DNA of 64,000 bases from Nakamurella sp. PAMC28650 (GTDB lineage: Bacteria > Actinomycetota > Actinomycetes > Mycobacteriales > Nakamurellaceae), in the NCBI RefSeq assembly GCF_014303395.1, contig NZ_CP060298.1, positions 1,922,001-1,986,000 on the forward strand, given 5' to 3'. A program made the position numbers and the translations under genes. Below the pieces are notes generated by a model that saw only the letters and a list, made by a program, of their open reading frames with translations, did not search any database and was not told where the DNA came from. Within the stretch, counting starts at the first letter, position 1; every line of letters starts with the position of its first letter. Positions 1-6,762 of this stretch are shown one piece after another.

Positions 1-1772
1 GTGTCCACCGACGAGGTCGCCTCGTCCAGGATCAGCAGCGACGGGTCGGCCAGGAAGGCCCTTGCGATGGTCAGCAACTGCTTCTCCCCGGCGCTGACAT
101 TGCTGCCCTCGGCGTCGATCACGGTGTCGTAGCCGTCCTGCAGCGAATGGACGAATCGGTCGACGAAGGTGGCCTTCGCGGCGGCTAGGATCTCGGCCTC
201 GGTGGCACCGGGGCGGCCGTATGCGATGTTCTCCCGGATCGTCCCGCCGAAGAGCCAGGTGTCCTGCAGCACCATGCCGATCCTGGAACGCAGGTCGCTG
301 CGGGTCATCTCGCGGGTGTCGATGCCGTCCAGGGTGATCCGGCCGGCGTCGATCTCGTAGAACCGCATGATCAGGTTGACCAGCGTCGTCTTGCCCGCCC
401 CGGTCGGCCCCACGATGGCCACCGTCTGGCCGGGTGCGGCCACCAGTGACAGGTCCTCGATCAGTGGGGTGTCGGGCAGGTACCGGAAAGACACGTCCTG
501 GAACGCTACGCGGCCCTGGGTGGAGGTGATCGGGGCGACGCGCTGTACCTCCGCAGACTGCTCCGTCTCGTCCAGCAGCTCGAAAACCCGTTCCGCTGAA
601 GCAACTCCGGATTGCAGCACGTTCGCCATCGAGGCCAGTTGGGTGAGTGGCTGGGTGAACTGGCGCGAGTACTGGATGAACGCCTGCACGTCGCCGAGCG
701 TCATTGAGCCGCCGGCCACCCGCAGACCGCCGACGACGGCGACCGCGACGTACGTCAGGTTCCCGATGAACATCATCGCCGGCATGATGATGCCGGAGAC
801 GAACTGCGCGCCGAAGGAAGCCTCGTACAACTCGGCGTTCTTGTCCCGGAAGGTCTGCTCGACCTCCGGCTGACGACCGAAGACCTTGACCAGGCTGTGG
901 CCGGTGAAGGCCTCCTCGATCTGGCCGTTGAGTGCGCCGGTGTGTCGCCACTGGGCCACGAACATCTTCTGCGATCGCTTCGCGATCAAGGTGGTGACCA
1001 GCAACGACAGCGGAATGGCGACGACCGCGATCAGGGCCAGCAGGGGGGAGACGATCAGCATCATCACCAGCACGCCGACCAGCGTGAGCAGGGAGGTGAG
1101 CAGTTGGCTCATGGTCTGCTGCAGGGACTGCGAGACGTTGTCGATGTCATTCGTGACGCGGCTCAGCACTTCTCCGCGCTGCTGGCGGTCGAAGTAGGCC
1201 AGGGGCAGCCGGTTCAGCTTGTCCTCGACGTCATTGCGCAGCCGCAGGACGGTGCGCTGCACGATGCCGTTGAGCAGGTATCCCTGCCACCAGGAGAACA
1301 CCGAGGACGCGACGTAGAGGCACAGGACGGTGATCAGGACCCGGCCCAGCGAGCCGAAGTCGATGCCGTGCCCGGGGATCAGGTTCATCCCGGAGATCAG
1401 GTCGGCGAAGGAGTTCTGGCCCCTGGCCCTGGCTGCGTCGATCGCCTGCTGCCGGGTGATGCCCAGCGGCAACTGCTTGCCGACGATTCCGCTGAAGATG
1501 GTGTCGGTCGCCTTGCCGAGGATCTTCGGGCCGAGGACCGCTAGCGTCACGCTGCAGATGGCCAGCACGAAGACCAGGTAGACCCCGAGTCGTTCGGGCT
1601 GGAGTCGGCCGAACAGCCGCTTGGCCGACGGCCCGAAGTTCAGCGACTTCTCGGCCGGCTGGCCCATTCCGGCCATCGGACCACCGCTGCCCGGACCGCG
1701 ACGGGCCGGACCCGCAGCGCGAATGGTGGCCATGTCGTCCTCCGACTGGGAATTCTTGGTGGGCGTACTCAC
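1..1772 (-). CDS. ABC exporter half-transporter, canonical subunit (3' end beyond window)
   Basis: This is one subunit of a multidrug/lipid-type ABC exporter, with an N-terminal transmembrane domain and a C-terminal nucleotide-binding domain. The start is the GTG at 1772-1770, which overlaps the TGA of the preceding mini-ORF (GTGA) and gives VSTPTKNSQSEDD. A Gly/Pro-rich leader of about 50 residues precedes the first membrane helix. Walker A GPTGAGKTT lies near 380-405 (about residue 457). The signature is NVSAGEKQ near 90-105. Walker B plus D-loop, LLILDEATSSVD, lies at about 4-40, and the gene then leaves the window. This subunit keeps the catalytic Glu (LDEA), whereas its partner at 2231-3964 has Asp. 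The pair is therefore expected to be a heterodimer with one consensus and one degenerate ATP site (inference from family knowledge). It is probably co-transcribed with the partner and controlled by the TetR gene upstream. Confidence 0.93.
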   Translation of the reverse strand, partial: MSTPTKNSQSEDDMATIRAAGPARRGPGSGGPMAGMGQPAEKSLNFGPSAKRLFGRLQPERLGVYLVFVLAICSVTLAVLGPKILGKATDTIFSGIVGKQLPLGITRQQAIDAARARGQNSFADLISGMNLIPGHGIDFGSLGRVLITVLCLYVASSVFSWWQGYLLNGIVQRTVLRLRNDVEDKLNRLPLAYFDRQQRGEVLSRVTNDIDNVSQSLQQTMSQLLTSLLTLVGVLVMMLIVSPLLALIAVVAIPLSLLVTTLIAKRSQKMFVAQWRHTGALNGQIEEAFTGHSLVKVFGRQPEVEQTFRDKNAELYEASFGAQFVSGIIMPAMMFIGNLTYVAVAVVGGLRVAGGSMTLGDVQAFIQYSRQFTQPLTQLASMANVLQSGVASAERVFELLDETEQSAEVQRVAPITSTQGRVAFQDVSFRYLPDTPLIEDLSLVAAPGQTVAIVGPTGAGKTTLVNLIMRFYEIDAGRITLDGIDTREMTRSDLRSRIGMVLQDTWLFGGTIRENIAYGRPGATEAEILAAAKATFVDRFVHSLQDGYDTVIDAEGSNVSAGEKQLLTIARAFLADPSLLILDEATSSVD

Positions 1773-2234
1773 GCCGCCGCCTCCGCTCTGATGGTCGTCG
1801 CGGCGCTCGCTCCGCGCCTCGCTCGTTCCTCGCTCGTGTGCTCACTCACGCCGCCACCTCCGCTCTGATGGTCGTCGCGGCGCTCGCTCCGCGCCTCGCT
1901 CGTTCCTCGCTCGTGTGCTCACTCACGCCGCCACCTCCGCTCTGATGGTCGTCGCGGCGCTCGCTCCGCGCCTCGCTCGTTCCTCGCTCGTGTGCTCACT
2001 CACGCCGCCACCTCCGCTCTGATGGTCGTCGGGGCGCTCGCTCCGCGCCTCGCTCGTTCCTCGCTCGTGTGCTCACTCACGCCGCCACCTCCGCTCTGAT
2101 GGTCGTCGGGGCGCTCGCTCCGCGCCTCGCTCGTTCCTCGCTCGTGTGCTCACTCACGCCGCCACCTCCGCTCTGATGGTCGTCGGGGCGCTCGCTCCGC
2201 GCCTCGCTCGTTCCTCGCTCGTGTGCTCACTCAC
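1769..2234 (-). repeat. 77-bp tandem array, six copies, chain of GTGA-overlapping mini-ORFs
   Basis: Six direct copies of a 77-bp unit fill the gap between the two ABC genes (units start at 1771, 1848, 1925, 2002, 2079 and 2156). Read on the minus strand, each unit carries GTGAGTGAGCAC. A GTG start overlaps the TGA of the preceding frame, and the frame then runs 26 codons (VSEHTSEERARRGAS ... RAEVAA, stop). Unit length 77 equals 81 minus a 4-nt overlap, so six mini-ORFs link head to tail: 2234-2154, 2157-2077, 2080-2000, 2003-1923, 1926-1846 and 1849-1769. The last stop overlaps the GTG of the second ABC gene. The final five residues, AEVAA, match the C-terminus of the first ABC protein, so the unit includes a copy of that gene's 3' end. 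Copies differ at one base (C at 1801, 1878 and 1955; G at 2032, 2109 and 2186), which changes Ala to Pro. Whether the peptides are made is unknown. Confidence 0.9.
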
Positions 2235-3964
2235 GCCGCCACCTCCGCGGAGATCTGCGACCGGACGATCTCGCTGTAGGTCCCGCAGTTCTCCAGGAGT
2301 TCCTCGTGCCGGCCCATTCCGACGATGTGGCCGTCCTCCAGCACGATGATCTGGTCGGCGTCGATGATGGTCGAGACGCGTTGGGCCACGATGATCACCG
2401 TTGCGTCGAGGGTCTGCGGTTTCAGCGCAGCCCGGAGTCTGGCGTCGGTGGCCAGATCCAGGGCCGAGAAGGAATCGTCGAAGAGGTAGATGGAGGGTTT
2501 TCGTACCAGCGCTCTGGCGATCGCCAGCCGCTGTCGCTGCCCGCCGGAGACATTCGTGCCACCCTGGGAGATCGCGGAATCCAGGCCGTCCGGCATCTTC
2601 TGCACGAACCCCTTGGCCTGTGCGATCTCCAGGGCTTCCCACAGGTCGTCGTCCGTCGCCTGCGGATTGCCGTACCGGAGGTTGCTCGCCACCGTCCCCG
2701 AGAACAGGTACGGCTTCTGGGGGACGAGACCGATTCTCTCCCATAGAGTCTGAGGCGCCAGCTCACGCACGTCGATCCCGTCCATCGAGACCGTGCCGCC
2801 GGTGGCGTCAAAGAGTCTCGGGATCAACGAGACGAGCGTGGTCTTGCCCGCCCCGGTCGAGCCGATGATGGCTGTGGTGCGGCCCGGTTGCGCAGTGAAG
2901 TTGATGTCCCTGAGGACCGGCTCGTGGGCACCCGGGTAGCCGAAGTCGACCCCGGCGAACTCGAGGAGGCCGGTCCGGCGGGACGGCATTCTTGGTGAAA
3001 GCGGTGGCCGGACAGAACTTTCGGTGTCCAGCACCTCGCCGATCCGCTCGGCGCACACGGAGGCGCGCGGAATCATCACGGCCATGAAGGTCGCCATCAT
3101 GACGGCCATCAGGATCTGTAGCAGGTACGTCAGGAACGCAGTGAGCTGGCCGATCTGGAGCTGCCCGGAATCGACCCGATGACCACCGAACCAGAGCACC
3201 GCCACCGACGACACGTTCACCACCAGCATCACGGTCGGGAACAGGAGGGCCTGGTAGCGGCCGGCCTTGATCGCGGTGTCGGTGACGGCCGTGTTGGCAT
3301 CGCCGAACCTGGCCCGCTCCTGTGGCTCCCGGACGAAGGCCCGAACCACGCGAATCCCCGAGATCTGCTCGCGCAGCACCCGGTTGATGGTGTCGATCCT
3401 GGTCTGCATCAGACGGAACTGGGGCACCATCCGGCTGATGATCAGGCCGACGAGGACTACCAGCACCGGCACGCTGACCACCAGCAACCAGGACAGCCCT
3501 CCGTCCTCGGACACCGCCATGTAGACGCCGCCGATACAGGTGATCGGGGCGGACACCAGCAGGGTGCACGTCATCAGGACGAGCATCTGCACCTGCTGGA
3601 CGTCGTTCGTGTTACGGGTGATCAGCGATGGGGCGCCGAATTGGTTGACCTCACGATCGGAGAACTCGCCCACCCGGTGGAAGATGGCCTGACGCACGTC
3701 ACGGCCGAATCCCATCGCCGTGCGCGCTCCGAAGTACACCGCGACCACCGAGCAGATGATCTGCAGCAGCGTGACGGCCAACATGTAGCCGCCGCTGGTG
3801 AAGATGTAGCCGGTATCGCCTTTGGCGACACCTTTGTCGATGATGTCGGCGTTGAGCCTCGGCAGGTACAGCGAGGCGATGGTGCCGATCAGCTGGAAGA
3901 CGACGACCATCGTCAGCGGCCCCCGGTAGGGAGCGAGATACGTGCGGAGCAGTCGGATGAGCAT
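2231..3964 (-). CDS. ABC exporter half-transporter, degenerate-site subunit
   Basis: This is a 577-aa fused membrane/ATPase half-transporter that starts MLIRLLRTYLAPYRG. I chose the ATG at 3964 because GGGGAAAAC precedes it and the family usually begins a few residues before the first helix. A GTG at 4048 would add 28 residues unlike a transporter start. About six membrane segments fill residues 1-300. Walker A GSTGAGKTT is near residue 367, the signature NVSGGQRQR near 467 and Walker B YLFDDSFSALD near 490. The residue after the Walker B Asp is Asp, not Glu. That marks the non-hydrolysing site of heterodimeric exporters such as TM287/288 (family knowledge). Its partner is the next gene, which has LDEA. 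The two are separated by the 77-bp array, and the stop TGA at 2231-2233 overlaps the first mini-ORF. Confidence 0.94.
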   Translation of the reverse strand: MLIRLLRTYLAPYRGPLTMVVVFQLIGTIASLYLPRLNADIIDKGVAKGDTGYIFTSGGYMLAVTLLQIICSVVAVYFGARTAMGFGRDVRQAIFHRVGEFSDREVNQFGAPSLITRNTNDVQQVQMLVLMTCTLLVSAPITCIGGVYMAVSEDGGLSWLLVVSVPVLVVLVGLIISRMVPQFRLMQTRIDTINRVLREQISGIRVVRAFVREPQERARFGDANTAVTDTAIKAGRYQALLFPTVMLVVNVSSVAVLWFGGHRVDSGQLQIGQLTAFLTYLLQILMAVMMATFMAVMIPRASVCAERIGEVLDTESSVRPPLSPRMPSRRTGLLEFAGVDFGYPGAHEPVLRDINFTAQPGRTTAIIGSTGAGKTTLVSLIPRLFDATGGTVSMDGIDVRELAPQTLWERIGLVPQKPYLFSGTVASNLRYGNPQATDDDLWEALEIAQAKGFVQKMPDGLDSAISQGGTNVSGGQRQRLAIARALVRKPSIYLFDDSFSALDLATDARLRAALKPQTLDATVIIVAQRVSTIIDADQIIVLEDGHIVGMGRHEELLENCGTYSEIVRSQISAEVAA

Positions 3965-4089
3965 GTTTTCCCCGATGGTGATGTCGACTTCGGTGAGAAG
4001 GAGTGGGCTTGACCTGATGGTGCCGCCATCGACTGATACGGCTCGCACACGCCGCCGGGATCGGGCCGGGGCCGGGATCCGCTCGGCGA

Positions 4090-4692
4090 TCAGGGCGAGT
4101 GGGCGCGCAGGCCGTCCAGCAGCAGGTCCACGATCTCGTCCGGCTTGAGCGGGTTGTCGTCGGAGATTCGTGGATGGGTCCCGGCGAAGGTGACCAGGCG
4201 CATCACCCGGGCGAATTGTGCGACGTCGACCCGGAGGTTCTCGGCATCCGGTGCGATCAGGTCGATCAGGGCTTGGGGCGTGAGATCACTGTGCCGGTCT
4301 GAGGGAAGTGCATCGCGGAACCGGGGATTGTGCTCCGGAGGTCCCATCATCCGGAGCGCGGACATCAGTTCCCAGACGTTGTGGAGGCGGTCGGCAATGA
4401 TCTCGACGGCCTGCTGCAACCGTTCCCGCAGAGGCAGGGTGATGTCCACCGACTGCAGTTCTGCCACCGTGGGTGAGGGGTCGAAAACCCTGGTGACGAC
4501 GGCCAGGATCAGTGATTCCTTGTCCGGGAAGACCCGGAACAGAGTGCCCTCGGCGACGCCGGCGGCCTCGGCGATCTGTTTCGTGGTGACATCGTCACCG
4601 TGCTTGCGCAGCAGTGGTAGCGCGGCGTCGATGATCCCGTCCCGGCGCTGCTGCGGGGGCAGCGGAGACGCCCGGGTTCCTGGTGACCTCAC
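4090..4692 (-). CDS. TetR-family transcriptional regulator
   Basis: This is a 200-aa TetR-type repressor. The N-terminal helix-turn-helix is clear at residues 37-57 (TKQIAEAAGVAEGTLFRVFP), and the C-terminal half is the variable ligand and dimerisation domain. The start is GTG at 4692, preceded by AAGGTGG. It lies immediately upstream of the two ABC exporter genes on the same strand, about 125 bp before the chosen exporter start, as is typical for a drug- or lipid-responsive repressor that controls its own exporter. A perfect 8-2-8 inverted repeat lies 15 bp upstream of the start (4707-4724) and is the likely binding site. The ligand cannot be predicted from sequence. Confidence 0.92.
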   Translation of the reverse strand: MRSPGTRASPLPPQQRRDGIIDAALPLLRKHGDDVTTKQIAEAAGVAEGTLFRVFPDKESLILAVVTRVFDPSPTVAELQSVDITLPLRERLQQAVEIIADRLHNVWELMSALRMMGPPEHNPRFRDALPSDRHSDLTPQALIDLIAPDAENLRVDVAQFARVMRLVTFAGTHPRISDDNPLKPDEIVDLLLDGLRAHSP

Positions 4693-4706
4693 CCGACCAC
4701 CTTAAC

Positions 4707-4724
4707 TGAGTGAGTCCTCACTCA
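4707..4724. promoter_or_regulatory. Putative TetR operator, perfect inverted repeat
   Basis: The sequence TGAGTGAGTCCTCACTCA has two perfect 8-bp arms around TC. It sits just upstream of the TetR start, so autoregulation is likely. The TGAGTGAG half-site resembles operators of actinobacterial TetR regulators of efflux systems. The divergent 32-aa membrane peptide at 4842 could share it. Confidence 0.75.
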
Positions 4725-4841
4725 CAAGAGAATTCCTGCGCGAAAAGACTCCTCCCGAAAAGTGTCCGGTTCCGCGAGTGGGACAGGTCTACCTCCTGAC
4801 GCGGGCCGATGGGGCCGGCGCAGGAATCCAGGAGCACCGAG

Positions 4842-4940
4842 ATGACCCGTCCGGTTGACGCACCCAAGCACGAGATCGACTACCTGGTACTGCTCGCCCT
4901 GGTCCTGGTCATCTCGCTCGCCCTGTACGTCGCGGCCTGA
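4842..4940 (+). CDS. Small single-pass membrane peptide (32 aa)
   Basis: A short frame encodes MTRPVDAPKHEIDYL, then one hydrophobic stretch (VLLALVLVISLALYVAA) that ends at the stop. AGGAGC lies 8-9 bases before the ATG, which supports translation. The charged N-terminus followed by a C-terminal helix fits a tail-anchored micro-protein. It is divergent from the TetR/exporter genes, with the TetR operator 118 bp upstream, so co-regulation is possible but unproven. I do not recognise a family. Confidence 0.6.
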   Translation: MTRPVDAPKHEIDYLVLLALVLVISLALYVAA

Positions 4941-5065
4941 TCGCGATGCCCTTCCACGCCTATCCCTCGGGCCGGACCGTGTACCACGGGTCCGCGGGCC
5001 CGCGCGGCGACTCTTCGTCGACCGGCATCTTCCGGGTACTTGCGCTCGTCGCCGCCATCGCCGGA

Positions 5066-5185
5066 TCCAGCACGGCTGGATCGAGCCCGGCAGTGTCGAG
5101 CACGGTTGGATCGAGCCCGGCAGTGTCGAGCGGGGCGGTGTCGAGCACGGCTGGATCGAGCCCGGCGGTGTCGAGCGGGCCGGCC
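5066..5185. repeat. 15-bp tandem array (8 units)
   Basis: Eight contiguous 15-mers run from 5066, alternating mainly between TCGAGCACGGCTGGA and TCGAGCCCGGCAGTG. The 15-bp period keeps all frames open, so frames of about 100 codons through it are artefacts of repetition. It lies in an otherwise gene-free stretch (4941-5330) downstream of the small membrane peptide. Confidence 0.85.
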
Positions 5186-5282
5186 GCGCGGGGCTCCTCT
5201 TTCATGGCCTCACCCCTTGCCACCACACGACCGTTCGTTGCCGATCCGAGGATCTACCGCTGAGTTGACCGAATCGGCAGTT

Positions 5283-5317
5283 CATATCGCCGATATGGCA
5301 CTCATATTGCCGATACG
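5283..5317. promoter_or_regulatory. Twin palindromes, 20 bp apart, probable operator
   Basis: CATATCGCCGATATG (5283-5297, perfect 7-bp arms) is followed 20 bp later by a degenerate copy, CATATTGCCGATACG (5303-5317). Each is followed by GCAC. Two operators two helical turns apart suggest cooperative binding of a dimeric regulator. They lie directly before the XRE relic at 5331 and about 225 bp before the trans-sulfuration gene. Confidence 0.6.
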
Positions 5318-5330
5318 GCACGCTGGGGTG

Positions 5331-5441
5331 ATGGAGGATCTGGATGCGGTGCTTGCCGGTGTCGGACCCCGACGTGCCCACCTCCGCGCCGTCGGCCGGC
5401 GTGCCGCATCCGGCTATGCGGAGCCGAAAGCTGTGAGGTGA
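5331..5441 (+). pseudogene. Truncated N-terminus of an XRE/cupin regulator
   Basis: The 36-aa frame MEDLDAVLAGVGPRRAHLRA resembles the opening of actinobacterial XRE-cupin regulators (typically M-x-DLDAVLAxVGPRLRALR, followed by the helix-turn-helix). Here the frame runs out before any HTH or cupin domain, and no continuation is visible downstream. It is therefore most simply a deletion relic that still carries its upstream twin palindromes. The match is from memory of the family, so confidence is moderate to low. Confidence 0.4.
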
Positions 5442-5541
5442 CACCGATGTGACATGGCCGTCGCCGTGAGCTCGACCGATGAATGTCTCGTGAGCCGTGT
5501 CACCGTGCGACGACCTCTGCGCACCGACTACCGTCCGCGTC

Positions 5542-6675
5542 ATGAACAAGAGTGATACCTCGGGCCTGCGTCCGTCCACCATTGCGGTCGCGGCCGGCCG
5601 GCCGGTACCTGATCCGGGTGCCCCGCTCAACGTCGGCATCGGCCTTTCGGCCACCTTCCACGCGGGCACCGAGGCCAACTACCTACGCCAGGGTGGAAGC
5701 GACCTGACCCGAGCATTCGAGACGGCGCTGGGCGAGTTGGAAGGGGGCCGGGCGCTCGGGTTCGGCTCGGGAATGGCGGCCATCGCCGCCGTGATGGAGG
5801 GCCTGCCCAGCGGCAGCACGATCGTGGCCCCGCGTTCGGTCTACTCCGGCACCAGCATGTTGCTGGACGAGCAGATCAGATTGGGACGGGCCCAGGTCCG
5901 GCGCGTCGACATCAGCGACACTGCATCAGTTCTGGCTGCTCTTCGGCAGCAGCCGGCGCCGGCCCTGCTCTGGGTCGAAACCCCGACGAACCCGATGTTC
6001 GAGGTCGCGGACCTCCCGATCCTGGTCGAGGTGGCTCATGCGGTGGGCGCGCTCGTCGCGGTCGACTCGACCTGGAACTCGCCGGTGGTACTGCGTCCCT
6101 TGAAGTACGGGGCGGACATCGTCATGCATTCGGCGACCAAATACCTCGCCGGCCACTCGGACGTACTGATGGGCGCTCTGGTCGTCGCGGACGACGATGT
6201 GTGGGCGCAACTCAAGGCGAGGCGGGATCTGGCCGGGGCGGTACCCGGCGCACTGGAGACCTACCTGACGCTGCGGGGCATGCGCACGTTGTCGGTGCGG
6301 ATGGACCGCGCACAGGCCAACGCGGCCGAGTTGGCCGTTCGGCTGAACGCCCACCCGGGTGTCGAGAGGGTGCTGTTCCCCGGTCTGCCGGACGACCCCG
6401 GACACGAGCGGGTGACCCGTCTTCACGACGGCTACGGAGCGATGATCTCGTTCCTGGTGCGGGGCGATGGCGCAGCGGCAGATGCTGTGTGCGAACGGGT
6501 TTCGCTGATCACCCACGCCACCAGCCTCGGGGGCGTTGAGTCGCTCATCGAACGGCGTGCCCGCTATGCGGTCGACGCGGCCAACGGGGCACCGGCGAAC
6601 CTGTTGCGATTCTCCGTCGGCATCGAACACGTCGAGGATCTCTGGGACGACCTCGTTCAGGCTCTGGAGGGTTGA
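5542..6675 (+). CDS. PLP-dependent trans-sulfuration enzyme (cystathionine gamma-synthase/lyase family)
   Basis: This is a 377-aa Cys/Met-metabolism PLP enzyme. The Schiff-base lysine is in HSATKYLAGHSD (about Lys200). Other family features include the early Tyr/Arg segment NYLRQGG, GFGSGMAAI, and the late substrate region SLGGVESLIERRA. It should catalyse gamma-replacement or elimination on homoserine esters or cystathionine in sulfur amino-acid metabolism; which reaction cannot be told. I chose ATG 5542 (MNKSDTSGLRPST). A GTG at 5497 is possible, and no strong ribosome-binding site distinguishes them. The length is normal (375-400 aa). It stands alone, convergent with the HNH gene, downstream of the regulator relic. 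Confidence 0.9.
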   Translation: MNKSDTSGLRPSTIAVAAGRPVPDPGAPLNVGIGLSATFHAGTEANYLRQGGSDLTRAFETALGELEGGRALGFGSGMAAIAAVMEGLPSGSTIVAPRSVYSGTSMLLDEQIRLGRAQVRRVDISDTASVLAALRQQPAPALLWVETPTNPMFEVADLPILVEVAHAVGALVAVDSTWNSPVVLRPLKYGADIVMHSATKYLAGHSDVLMGALVVADDDVWAQLKARRDLAGAVPGALETYLTLRGMRTLSVRMDRAQANAAELAVRLNAHPGVERVLFPGLPDDPGHERVTRLHDGYGAMISFLVRGDGAAADAVCERVSLITHATSLGGVESLIERRARYAVDAANGAPANLLRFSVGIEHVEDLWDDLVQALEG

Positions 6676-6762
6676 TCCGGTTCGGACCGAGCCCGCGCTG
6701 AGTGGCGCCCATCTGAGCGGTGGCCCAGAAAGAACTATGGCTGGATCAGAATGGTGTCGCAT

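Noticed and set aside
4946-5263. 105-codon frame through the 15-bp array
   Set aside because: The open frame arises because 15 is a multiple of 3; no ribosome-binding site and Ser/Ala/Gly repeats only.
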